Shown here: positions 16,396 to 23,826 of the stretch, piece after piece
How the letters are laid out: the number at the start of each line of letters is the position of its first letter
Position numbering within the stretch: position 1 is the stretch's first letter
DNA from: Micromonospora sp. WMMD1120
GTDB taxonomy: Bacteria > Actinomycetota > Actinomycetes > Mycobacteriales > Micromonosporaceae
Length of the DNA: 64,000 nucleotides
Reading direction: 5' to 3'
Assembly (NCBI RefSeq): GCF_029626235.1
Contig: NZ_JARUBO010000005.1
Coordinates: 4,124,501 to 4,188,500 of the forward strand
Notes under the pieces: model-generated
Told to the model about the DNA's origin: nothing
Database searches by the model: none
What the model saw: the letters and a program-made list of their open reading frames with translations, nothing else
Translations under genes and position numbers: made by a program

Positions 16396-17499
16396 ATGCG
16401 GGTACGCGGACGGTTGACCGGAGCGCGGCGGGCGGGAGCGGCGTTGGCCGTCCTGCTCGCCGGAGGGCTGCCCCCGGCCGTGGCGCTGGCGCCCGGTGCC
16501 GCCACGGCGGGCGCGGCGGCCTCCGGGACCCCGGTCTGCCAGGTGCGCGACAACCGGCTCCGGGAGATCTCCGGGATGGTCGCCACCGACGAGGGGTACG
16601 TGGTGATCAACGACGGCGCCGACGACGAGGCGCGTCGCCGGATCTTCTTCCTGGACCAGGGCTGCGCGGTGGTCCGGACCGTCTCCTTCCCGTCCCGCCC
16701 GCGCGACACCGAGGACCTGGCCATCGCCCCGGACGGCACGATCTGGGTCGCCGACATCGGCGACAACGACCGCACCCGAACCACGGTCGCCGTGTGGCGG
16801 CTCGCGCCCGGGGCGGAGCAACCGGTGCTGCACCGGATGACGTACCCGGACCGTCCGCACGACGCGGAGGCTCTGCTGCTCGACGCGTCCGGCCGGCCGC
16901 TGATCATCACCAAGGGCGGCAGCGGAACGGTCTTCCTGTACGCGCCGACCAGCGCGTTGCGGCCGGGCGCGACGACGCCGCTCGCCGCGCTCGGCCAGGT
17001 GACCCTGCCGACCACCGGCACCAGCAACCCGTTCTCGTTCCTGGGACGGGGTGTGGTCACCGGCGCGGCGAGCGCACGGGACGGACGCCGGGTGGCGCTG
17101 CGCAGCTACGCCGACGCGTTCGAGTACGACGTGCCCGACGGCGACGTGGTGCGCGCGCTGACCAGCGGCACCCCGCGGACCACCCCGCTGCCGGACGAGC
17201 CGCAGGGCGAATCGATCACCTACAGCCGCGACGGCCGGTCGTTGCTCACCGTCTCCGAAACCGCCGACCAGCCGCCCGGCACCCGCCCGACGATCCTGCG
17301 GTACCCGGCCTCGGCTGCCACCTCCGCGCCCCCGACGGAGTCGACCGACCCGACGGCGTCCGCCGCCGTCCGTCCGGCGGCGAACCAGGCCGACGACGCC
17401 GGGAAGCCGATCTGGCCGCTGGCGGCCGGCGCCGGAGTCCTTGTGGCGCTGCTGGCGCTCGCCGGTGTGCTGCGGCGGAGGCGCACCGCACGTCGGTGA
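16396..17499 (+). CDS. Secreted, C-terminally anchored beta-propeller-like protein
   Basis: A 367-residue protein. ATG 16396 has GGAGGG 12 bases before; an in-frame GTG at 16360 six bases after CAGGAT is the likely transcription start rather than the start codon. The signal peptide runs to about residue 40 (AAASGTPVCQ). The body has repeated ISGM., EDLAIAPDGTIWVADIGDND, HDAEALLLDASGRPLIITKG and GESITYSRDGRSLLTVSE blades, the pattern of an SMP-30/esterase-like propeller. It ends in a Thr/Pro linker, a membrane segment (about 338-357) and RRRRTARR, so it is held on the outer membrane face. Ligand unknown. Confidence 0.75.
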   Translation: MRVRGRLTGARRAGAALAVLLAGGLPPAVALAPGAATAGAAASGTPVCQVRDNRLREISGMVATDEGYVVINDGADDEARRRIFFLDQGCAVVRTVSFPSRPRDTEDLAIAPDGTIWVADIGDNDRTRTTVAVWRLAPGAEQPVLHRMTYPDRPHDAEALLLDASGRPLIITKGGSGTVFLYAPTSALRPGATTPLAALGQVTLPTTGTSNPFSFLGRGVVTGAASARDGRRVALRSYADAFEYDVPDGDVVRALTSGTPRTTPLPDEPQGESITYSRDGRSLLTVSETADQPPGTRPTILRYPASAATSAPPTESTDPTASAAVRPAANQADDAGKPIWPLAAGAGVLVALLALAGVLRRRRTARR

Positions 17500-17529
17500 G
17501 CCACCGATCCGGTGCGGCAGGATGGGGGG

Positions 17530-18579
17530 ATGTCCGTGCTGTCCGCACTGCGCCACCCGATCGTCGCCGCCCCGATGGCCGGCGGCCCGTCCACGCCGGC
17601 GCTCGTCGCCGCGGTCTCCGGGGCCGGCGGGCTGGGCTTCCTGGCCGCCGGGATGATCGACACCGGGCGGCTGGCCGAGGACATCGCCGCGGTACGCGCC
17701 CGTACCGACCGGCCGTTCGGCGTCAACGTCTTCCTGCCCGACCCCGGCGACGTCGACGACGCCGCGATCCGGGCGTACGCCGAGCGGCTCGCCCCGCAGG
17801 CCGCCGAGCGTGGGGTGCGCCTGGGTGACCCGGTGGGCGGCGACGACGCGTACCCGCAGAAGCTGGCCGCGTTGCTCGCGGACCCGGTGCCGGTGGTGTC
17901 CTTCGTGTTCGGGCTGCCCGACCGGGCGGCGGTGGCCGCCCTGCGCGAGCGGGGCACCGAGGTGTGGGCCACGGTGACCCGCCCGGACGCCGCCCCGGCC
18001 GCGGTCGAGCGGGGCGTGGACGCGGTGGTGGTGCAGGGCACCGAGGCCGGCGGCCATCGGGCCGGCCGGCCGGACGACGACGACTACGCGCTGCTGCCGC
18101 TGCTCCGGCTGGTCGCCGCCCGCTGCGACCGGCCGCTGGTGGCCGCCGGTGGCCTCGTCGACGGCCCGGCCGTGGCCGCCGCGCTGACCGCCGGGGCCGC
18201 CGCCGCGCAACTCGGCACCGCCTTCCTGCGCTGCCCGGAGGCGGGCAGCTCCGCGCTGCACCGGGCGGCGGTGGCCAGCGCCGCTCCCACCGCGCTGACC
18301 CGGTCGTTCACCGGCAGGCGGGCCCGTGGCGTGGCGAACGACTTCATCAGGCAGCACGACGCGGTGGCGCCGCGCGGATACCCCCAGGTGCTGCACCTGA
18401 CCCGTCCGCTGCTCGCCGCCGCCCGTCGCGACGGGGACGCGTCGGTCGCCAACCTGTGGGCCGGGCAGGCGCACCCGCTGGCCCGGGAACTGCCGGCGGC
18501 GGAGGTGGTCGCGCAGGTGAGCCTCGGGGCGCGGGCCGCGCTGGCCGCCGTGGCCGAGCGGTCGAGGCGATGGGGCTGA
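17530..18579 (+). CDS. Nitronate monooxygenase (2-nitropropane dioxygenase family)
   Basis: A 349-residue FMN enzyme that oxidises alkyl nitronates. ATG 17530 is preceded by a run of G. The TIM-barrel start LRHPIVAAPMAGGPSTPALV and the FMN-phosphate motif VQGTEAGGHRAG at about residue 163 are diagnostic of class II NMO-like proteins. Then come VAAGGLVDGPAVAAALTAGA and QLGTAFLRCPEAG. An alternative is a related enoyl reductase-like flavoprotein (FabK family), but no other fatty-acid gene is near. It lies alone after the beta-propeller gene. Confidence 0.85.
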   Translation: MSVLSALRHPIVAAPMAGGPSTPALVAAVSGAGGLGFLAAGMIDTGRLAEDIAAVRARTDRPFGVNVFLPDPGDVDDAAIRAYAERLAPQAAERGVRLGDPVGGDDAYPQKLAALLADPVPVVSFVFGLPDRAAVAALRERGTEVWATVTRPDAAPAAVERGVDAVVVQGTEAGGHRAGRPDDDDYALLPLLRLVAARCDRPLVAAGGLVDGPAVAAALTAGAAAAQLGTAFLRCPEAGSSALHRAAVASAAPTALTRSFTGRRARGVANDFIRQHDAVAPRGYPQVLHLTRPLLAAARRDGDASVANLWAGQAHPLARELPAAEVVAQVSLGARAALAAVAERSRRWG

Positions 18580-18613
18580 CCAGGACGCGGGCGACCGGCT
18601 CGGGCGCACCCGT

Positions 18614-18619
18614 TAGAGT
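18614..18619 (+). promoter_or_regulatory. -10 box TAGAGT of a probable leaderless promoter
   Basis: TAGAGT is followed by six bases and the GTG at 18626, which has no ribosome-binding site. The spacing puts the transcription start on the start codon. Confidence 0.6.
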
Positions 18620-18625
18620 CTCGCC

Positions 18626-19726
18626 GTGATCGAGATCGGTGCGCAGGTCGACCTGTCCCACCCTTCCGACCGGGTCTGGCGCGCACTGACCGATCGGAAG
18701 TTGCTCAGCCGGTGGTTCGCCGAGGCCGAGACGGTCGAGGGAGTACCCGACCGGCTGCTGCTGCGCACGGCCGAGCTGCCCGGCTTCGAGGCCGACGTCG
18801 AGGTCGAGGTGACCGAGCGGCTGGAGCTGGAACTCCTCGTGCTGGCCTGCGACGAGGCCGGCCGGCTCAGCGAGCTGACCTGCGCGCTGACGCCCACGAC
18901 GCAGGGCTGCCGGCTGGAGGTCCGGGAGGTCGGCACGCACGGCGGGTGGTCCACCGAGCAGCACGAGCCCCGCGAGCAGCAGCTCCGGCAGGCGCTGACG
19001 GTACGGCTGCCGGCGATCCTCGACTGGCACGCCTTCGGGCAGGTGGACCTGCGGCGGGAGGATTCCGGACTGACCGCCGAACTGCCGCTGGTCGGCGCGG
19101 GCGGTGGGTCGGGAGGCGCCCGCCGGCGACGTCGTGTCCTGGTCGCCGCCGTGGGTGGAGCCGTGCTGCTGGCGGGTTCGGCGGCCTGGATCACGGTGCC
19201 GGCACTGTCGAACACCGCCGCCACCGTGCCGGCGCCGACCGGCACCCCGTCGCCGAGCGTGCCGCCGAGCGCCGCTCCCGTCGCGTCGTCCGTGTCGCCG
19301 ACGGCGCGACCGCCCCGGCCCACCAGCACCGCGTCGGCGAGCGCCCGGCCGAGCCGTACCCCGTCGGCGAAGCCCTCGCGTACGCCGTCGGCCGCCCCGC
19401 CACCAGCGCCGCCGGCCCCCATGGCCGCCCGGTACGAGACCGACTCCAGCCGCCTGTTCGGTTACACCGGGGAGATCGTCGTGGACAACCCGCGCGCCGT
19501 GCCGGTCACGGACTGGGCGGTGGTGATCACCCTCGCCGAGGGCACCACTGTCGACGACGTCGACGGCGCCACCTGGCGGCAGGACGGGCGGACGATCACC
19601 TTCACCGGGGGCGCGGTGGCGGCGGGAGCGTCCCAGACGATCAGCTTCGACGTCCGGGACAGCCGGCCGAAGGCCCGGGAACCGGAGAGCTGCACGATCG
19701 GCGGGAACCCCTGCGCGGGCCTCTGA
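18626..19726 (+). CDS. Fusion protein: AHSA1/SRPBCC domain, membrane anchor, CBM2-like domain
   Basis: A 366-residue protein with an unusual order of parts. Residues 1 to about 155 form an AHSA1/START-like lipid- or hydrophobic-ligand-binding fold (MIEIGAQVDLSHPSDRVWRA, then RWFAEAETVEG). A basic GGARRRRRV and a membrane segment at about 172-195 follow, then a Pro/Ser/Thr linker. The last 100 residues, with GYTGEIVVDNPRAVPVTDW and a terminal CTIGGNPC pair (Cys356, Cys363), resemble family 2 carbohydrate-binding modules. If the membrane segment is used once, the AHSA1 domain is inside and the CBM2-like domain outside. No ribosome-binding site; probably leaderless. Function unknown. Confidence 0.75.
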   Translation: MIEIGAQVDLSHPSDRVWRALTDRKLLSRWFAEAETVEGVPDRLLLRTAELPGFEADVEVEVTERLELELLVLACDEAGRLSELTCALTPTTQGCRLEVREVGTHGGWSTEQHEPREQQLRQALTVRLPAILDWHAFGQVDLRREDSGLTAELPLVGAGGGSGGARRRRRVLVAAVGGAVLLAGSAAWITVPALSNTAATVPAPTGTPSPSVPPSAAPVASSVSPTARPPRPTSTASASARPSRTPSAKPSRTPSAAPPPAPPAPMAARYETDSSRLFGYTGEIVVDNPRAVPVTDWAVVITLAEGTTVDDVDGATWRQDGRTITFTGGAVAAGASQTISFDVRDSRPKAREPESCTIGGNPCAGL

Positions 19727-19727
19727 C

Positions 19728-19733
19728 TAGGCT
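19728..19733 (+). promoter_or_regulatory. -10 box TAGGCT of a probable leaderless promoter
   Basis: TAGGCT lies six bases before the ATG at 19740 and two bases after the previous stop codon, so the downstream gene may have its own promoter. Confidence 0.6.
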
Positions 19734-19739
19734 GCCGCC

Positions 19740-20375
19740 ATGGCACTGCTGCATCGGGCGACCCTGCGCCCCACGAAGCTCGACCTGCTGACCGACTGGT
19801 TGCCCGGCCGGTCCTGGTTCGCCGGGTCCGCCGGCGTCGAGGTGGTGAGCCGGGGCGGTTACCGCTTCGACGACCCGGCCGGCGAGGTCGGCATCGAGAC
19901 GATGCTCGTCGGTGGCGCCGACGGGCCGGTCCACCAGGTTCCGCTCACCTACCGCGCCGCGCCGCTCGACGGCGCGGACGCCGGGCTGGTCGGCACCACC
20001 GAGCATTCGGTGCTCGGCCGCCGCTGGGTGTACGACGGATGCGCCGACCCGGTGTACGCCACCGCCCTCGCCCACGCCATCCTCACCGGCAGCGGGCAGG
20101 CGGAGGAGTACTTCGAGGTCGACGGGCGGCGGGAGGTGCGCGAGTCGGCGGTGACTGTCGTCGTCGACGGCGTCCCCGACGCCCCGGCCCCGGAGGTCGG
20201 CGCGGTCCGGCGGGTGGTCGACGGGGAGCACACCGTCATCGACACCGACGGCGTCGAGCTGGTCGTCGTCCGGCGGCCGGCCGTCGAGGCCGACCGGCTC
20301 GCCGGGGTCGTGCTGAGCGGCGGGTGGAAGGGGCAGCCGACGACGGTCCCGCTGGCGTACGCCCGGCCGCGCTGA
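19740..20375 (+). CDS. Maltokinase N-terminal cap-domain protein
   Basis: A 211-residue protein starting MALLHRATLRPTKLDLLTDW. The opening, with TKLDLLTDWLPGRSWFAG and VYDGCADPVYATALAHAILTG, matches the N-terminal cap of actinobacterial maltokinases (Mak), which phosphorylate maltose for the GlgE route. The kinase catalytic lobe (HGDLH-type motif) is absent, so this is a stand-alone cap and not an active kinase. Such free-standing versions are common in actinobacteria, and their role is not settled. The next gene is convergent and a strong terminator separates them. Confidence 0.75.
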   Translation: MALLHRATLRPTKLDLLTDWLPGRSWFAGSAGVEVVSRGGYRFDDPAGEVGIETMLVGGADGPVHQVPLTYRAAPLDGADAGLVGTTEHSVLGRRWVYDGCADPVYATALAHAILTGSGQAEEYFEVDGRREVRESAVTVVVDGVPDAPAPEVGAVRRVVDGEHTVIDTDGVELVVVRRPAVEADRLAGVVLSGGWKGQPTTVPLAYARPR

Positions 20376-20385
20376 GCTGCCGCGA

Positions 20386-20421
20386 GCGGTGGGCGGCCCG
20401 TCGGTCCGGGCCGCCCACCGC
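20386..20421. terminator. Bidirectional 15-bp hairpin terminator
   Basis: GCGGTGGGCGGCCCG pairs perfectly with CGGGCCGCCCACCGC around the loop TCGGTC. It lies between the convergent cap-domain and glucanase genes. Confidence 0.85.
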
Positions 20422-20424
20422 GTC

Positions 20425-22446
20425 TCACCACCGCGCCGGGGGCGGGGGCGGCGACACGGGCGGCCGGTCGTCGCAGGTGATGGTGTTGGGCAGCAGCCAC
20501 GGGGCGAGCCAGCCGCCGTCGTTGCCGCCGAGGTCGGTGAGGGTGAACTCCGAACCGGCCGGGGTGAAGTGGAACGATCCGCAGTTGTTGACGCCGACCG
20601 CGCCCACGTTGCGGGCGTCCACGTTGGCGAACGAGGCGGACCCGGCGGCGCGGGCGCTGACCACCGACGTGCCGGTGCCGTCCACCCGGACGTCGCGGAA
20701 CCGCACGTCCGAGATGGAGTAGAGGTCCTTCACCGGCCAGTCGCTGACCAGCATGATGGCGTTGTACGTGTTGTCCAGGTAGGCGTCGCCGGTCACCTCG
20801 ATGCCCGCGTCGATGCTGCGGTCCAACGCGAAGACCCAGATCGCGCCCAGCCCGATGTTCCAGTTCAGCTCGTAGGTGCCGGCGCGGGCGGTGGTGTTGT
20901 CGGTGAACCGCAGGTGCCCGGTGAACGGTTCCGCGCCGAAGCGGGAGCCGGCGTGCAGGGCGCTGCCCTCGCGGACCGGATCGGCGACGAGGTTGTGCGA
21001 CACGGTGGTGTCCGTGCCGCCGTAGATGGCGATGCCGTTGGCCAGCGTCGGTGACTGCACGGTGTTGTGGTCGAACGTGTTGCGCGCGTTGGCCGACGCC
21101 TCCGACCACATCGCCAGGCCGTCGTCGCCGGTGTTGCGGACGAAGGTGTGCGCGACGAGCGAGTCGGTCACGCCGGTGTGGAAGTTGAGCGCGTCGGCGA
21201 TCTGGTCGACGATGATGGTGTTGGTGACCCGGACGTTGCGCATGGGCCCGTCGAACCACAGACCCGCCTTGGTGTGGCGCAGGTGCAGCCCGTCGATGGT
21301 GGAGTCGCTCATCGCCCCGCCGATGGCGTTGACCTGGTCGGTGTCGATGCGCTCCCGGACGTCGCCCTCGATGGCGAAGCCGGAGAGGTGCACGTTGCGG
21401 CTGCCGCCGTCGGCGGCGTCCCGACCGTAGAACCCGACGCCGGTGTGCACCGAGCCGTCCGGTGCGGGGGTCGGCAGGGCGACCTCGCGCCCCTTGATGA
21501 CGGTGTGCCAGTTGCCGGCGCCCTCGATCGTCACGTCGTCGACGATGATGTGCCTGTTGACCTGGTAGGTGCCCGGCGGGATGTAGACGGTGAGGTGGGC
21601 GCGCCGGGCGAAGGCGATGGCCCGGTCGAGCGCATCGGCGGAGTCCCGGCGACCGGTCGGGTCCGCCCCGAAGGCGAGGACGTTCGCCGCGCGCAGCCGT
21701 ACCCGCGGCGGTGCGACGAGCTCCGAGTCGAGCAGGTCGATGACGGTCCAGGCGGCGGCGCTGCCGGGCGGCGCGGTGAGCCGGACCCGGTCGCCGGCCC
21801 GGTAGGTGCGGCTGAGCAGGAGCCGCTGCTCGTCGTAGAAGTGGCTGGGCCGGAACGGCGTGCTGATGCTCGGGTACGGCGTGGTGGCCGCCGGCACGCA
21901 CTGGCACTCGGTGATCCACCAGTCCGGGTGCAGCAGCCCGGCCTCGGGGTCGTTGCTGAACGGGTACTGGTTGTAGAGCCACGAGTACTGCGAGGTGAGC
22001 GTCATGGTGCGGACGTGCGTGCCGTTGACGGCGACCCGCAGCGGCGCGGTGATCCCACCACCGCGTGGCGCGTCCGGGATGCTGTACCGGACGGTGATCC
22101 CGTTCGCCGCGCTGGGCAGGACGAACTCCACGTACTCGCCGGGGGTGAGCCGGACCGCGCGGCGGCCGGACGCCTCGGCGGGCAGGGTGTAGGCGGACCG
22201 GTCGGGGCCGATGACCTCGCCGGTGGTGCGGGCGTTCTCGGCCTCCTGCTCGACGAAGTTGACGTCCGCGCCGCGACCGGCGACCAGCGCCGGGTCGAGG
22301 GCGGCCCGGGTGACCACCGGTGTGGCGGCGGTGGACGCCGGCGGACCGGCGACCGCCACGGCGGGGCTGACGACCAGCACGGTGAGGCCGGCCGCGAACG
22401 CGGTGGCGACGGGACGTCCCCGTGCCGGCATGAGGTTGCGAAACAT
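20425..22446 (-). CDS. Secreted GH87-like alpha-1,3-glucanase (mycodextranase type)
   Basis: A 673-residue exported protein starting MFRNLMPARGRPVATAFAAG at ATG 22446 with GGAGGG upstream. The mature N-terminus, VNFVEQEAENARTTGEVIGP to about residue 230, is a CBM6/35-like beta-sandwich that in GH87 enzymes precedes the catalytic domain. From about 255 the chain is a parallel beta-helix: VLAFGADPTGRRDSADALDR, IIVDDVTIEGAGNWHTVIKG, and NTGDDGLAMWSEA, whose paired Asp fit the acidic catalytic residues of this clan. GH87 enzymes cut alpha-1,3-glucan of fungal walls and dental polysaccharide. A related pectate-lyase-like enzyme cannot be excluded. An inverted repeat lies at 22520-22543. Confidence 0.82.
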   Translation of the reverse strand: MFRNLMPARGRPVATAFAAGLTVLVVSPAVAVAGPPASTAATPVVTRAALDPALVAGRGADVNFVEQEAENARTTGEVIGPDRSAYTLPAEASGRRAVRLTPGEYVEFVLPSAANGITVRYSIPDAPRGGGITAPLRVAVNGTHVRTMTLTSQYSWLYNQYPFSNDPEAGLLHPDWWITECQCVPAATTPYPSISTPFRPSHFYDEQRLLLSRTYRAGDRVRLTAPPGSAAAWTVIDLLDSELVAPPRVRLRAANVLAFGADPTGRRDSADALDRAIAFARRAHLTVYIPPGTYQVNRHIIVDDVTIEGAGNWHTVIKGREVALPTPAPDGSVHTGVGFYGRDAADGGSRNVHLSGFAIEGDVRERIDTDQVNAIGGAMSDSTIDGLHLRHTKAGLWFDGPMRNVRVTNTIIVDQIADALNFHTGVTDSLVAHTFVRNTGDDGLAMWSEASANARNTFDHNTVQSPTLANGIAIYGGTDTTVSHNLVADPVREGSALHAGSRFGAEPFTGHLRFTDNTTARAGTYELNWNIGLGAIWVFALDRSIDAGIEVTGDAYLDNTYNAIMLVSDWPVKDLYSISDVRFRDVRVDGTGTSVVSARAAGSASFANVDARNVGAVGVNNCGSFHFTPAGSEFTLTDLGGNDGGWLAPWLLPNTITCDDRPPVSPPPPPARW

Positions 22447-22519
22447 CGGTGACCCTCCAGGGTGGGTGGTGGGGAGGTCCGCCCGGCGCCCCCGAAACGC
22501 CCGACATTGAGCGTCATGA

Positions 22520-22543
22520 TGCAGCACCGGACACCGTGCTGCA
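22520..22543. promoter_or_regulatory. Inverted repeat in the glucanase promoter region
   Basis: TGCAGCAC and GTGCTGCA form 8-bp arms around eight bases, 74 bp upstream of the glucanase start. Candidate operator for the glucanase or the divergent NYN gene; no regulator is adjacent. The surrounding 22545-22610 is AT-rich, as expected for a promoter. Confidence 0.45.
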
Positions 22544-22651
22544 ATACGACGATCGAGAAGCGAAAATAAATGACATGATGACCGAAAGAATTGGACGATA
22601 CGCGTGTTGAGGTGCTGCGCGTCGCCGCGCTCGACCAGCTCCGCGGCGGCG

Positions 22652-22657
22652 TAGGCT
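22652..22657 (+). promoter_or_regulatory. -10 box TAGGCT of a probable leaderless promoter
   Basis: TAGGCT lies seven bases before the GTG at 22665, which lacks a ribosome-binding site. Confidence 0.6.
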
Positions 22658-22664
22658 GACCGGC

Positions 22665-23735
22665 GTGGAGCACGAAGATCGGATCGCCCTGTTCCTCGAC
22701 TACGAGAACCTCGCGCTGGGGGCGCGGGATCATCGCGGCGGCGCGGACTTCGACTTCCGGCCCATCGCCGACGCGCTCGCCGAGCGGGGGCGGGTGGTGG
22801 TGCGCCGGGCGTACGCCGACTGGTCCTACTTCGACGAGGACCGCCGGATGCTCACCCGCTCGCACGTCGAGCTGATCGAGATACCGCAGCGGATGGGCGC
22901 CTCCCGCAAGAACGCGGCGGACATCAAGATGGCGGTCGACGCCATCGAGCTGGCGTTCGAGCGCGACTACATCTCGACCTTCGTCATCTGTAGCGGCGAC
23001 AGCGACTTCACGCCGCTGGTGCACAAGCTGCGTGAGCTGAACAAGCGGGTGATCGGGGTCGGCGTCGAGGGGTCCACGTCGGCGCTGCTCCCGCCGGCCT
23101 GCGACGAGTTCCTCTACTACGACCGGTTGGAGGGTGTGGACATCCCGCCGGCCCGCGCGCAGCGCCGTCCGGCGCGTCCGACCGGACCGGACCAGCGCCC
23201 GGCGGAGCCGGAGGCGGACCGCCTGCCCGAGCACGAGGAGCCCGGCCGGGACGTGGACAGCATCGCCGTCCAGGTCGCCCAGACCGTCGCCGGTCTGCAG
23301 GGCAGCGCCAACGGCGAGGTCACCGCCTCCCGGCTCAAGCGCACCCTGCTGCGGAAGGACCCGACGTTCAGTGAGTCCGACTACGGTTTCCGCACCTTCG
23401 GCGAACTGCTGCGCCACCTCGCCGAGCGCAGTGTGATCGAGCTGGCCGAGGGGCCGGCGAAGGGCGACCCCGAGGTCTCGTTGCCCGAGCACGGCGACCG
23501 GGAGATGGCGTTCGGTCTGCTCCGGGGCGTGGTGGCCGACCTGGGCAGCGGCGGCAACCCGGTGGCGTTGTCCGGTCTGAAGAACCAGGTGCGCCGGGCC
23601 CGCCCGGACTTCAGCGAGAAGAAGCTCGGTTACCGCAGCTTCCTCCAGTTCTGCAAGGCCGCCGCCACCGCCGGAGTGCTCGACCTGCGGTGGAGCCCGG
23701 AAGCCGACGACTACCTCCTCACCACCAGCGGCTAG
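22665..23735 (+). CDS. NYN-domain protein with two OST-HTH/LOTUS domains
   Basis: A 356-residue protein. Residues 1 to about 155 form a LabA-like NYN (PIN-like) nuclease fold: IALFLDYENLALGARD with its catalytic Asp, then NAADIKMAVDAIEL and TFVICSGDSDFTPLVHKLRE, which carry the remaining acidic residues. An acidic/Pro linker (about 160-200) leads to two OST-HTH/LOTUS modules, at about 205-275 (LKRTLLRKDPTFSESDYGFR) and 285-355 (LKNQVRRARPDFSEKKLGYR). LOTUS modules bind RNA, often G-rich or structured, so the likely role is RNA processing or decay. Unlinked to other RNA genes here. Probably leaderless. Confidence 0.88.
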   Translation: MEHEDRIALFLDYENLALGARDHRGGADFDFRPIADALAERGRVVVRRAYADWSYFDEDRRMLTRSHVELIEIPQRMGASRKNAADIKMAVDAIELAFERDYISTFVICSGDSDFTPLVHKLRELNKRVIGVGVEGSTSALLPPACDEFLYYDRLEGVDIPPARAQRRPARPTGPDQRPAEPEADRLPEHEEPGRDVDSIAVQVAQTVAGLQGSANGEVTASRLKRTLLRKDPTFSESDYGFRTFGELLRHLAERSVIELAEGPAKGDPEVSLPEHGDREMAFGLLRGVVADLGSGGNPVALSGLKNQVRRARPDFSEKKLGYRSFLQFCKAAATAGVLDLRWSPEADDYLLTTSG

Positions 23736-23826
23736 CCCGCCGGCATCGAGCGCTGTCGAGCGGAAGTGTCGGAGCTGCCCATAGGGTGGACGACAGGGCT
23801 GTCCCGAGGGCGAGGTGACTGTCGGC

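Noticed and set aside
19740-20375. Active maltokinase
   Set aside because: The protein is about 211 residues and lacks the kinase lobe and its catalytic HGDLH-type motif.
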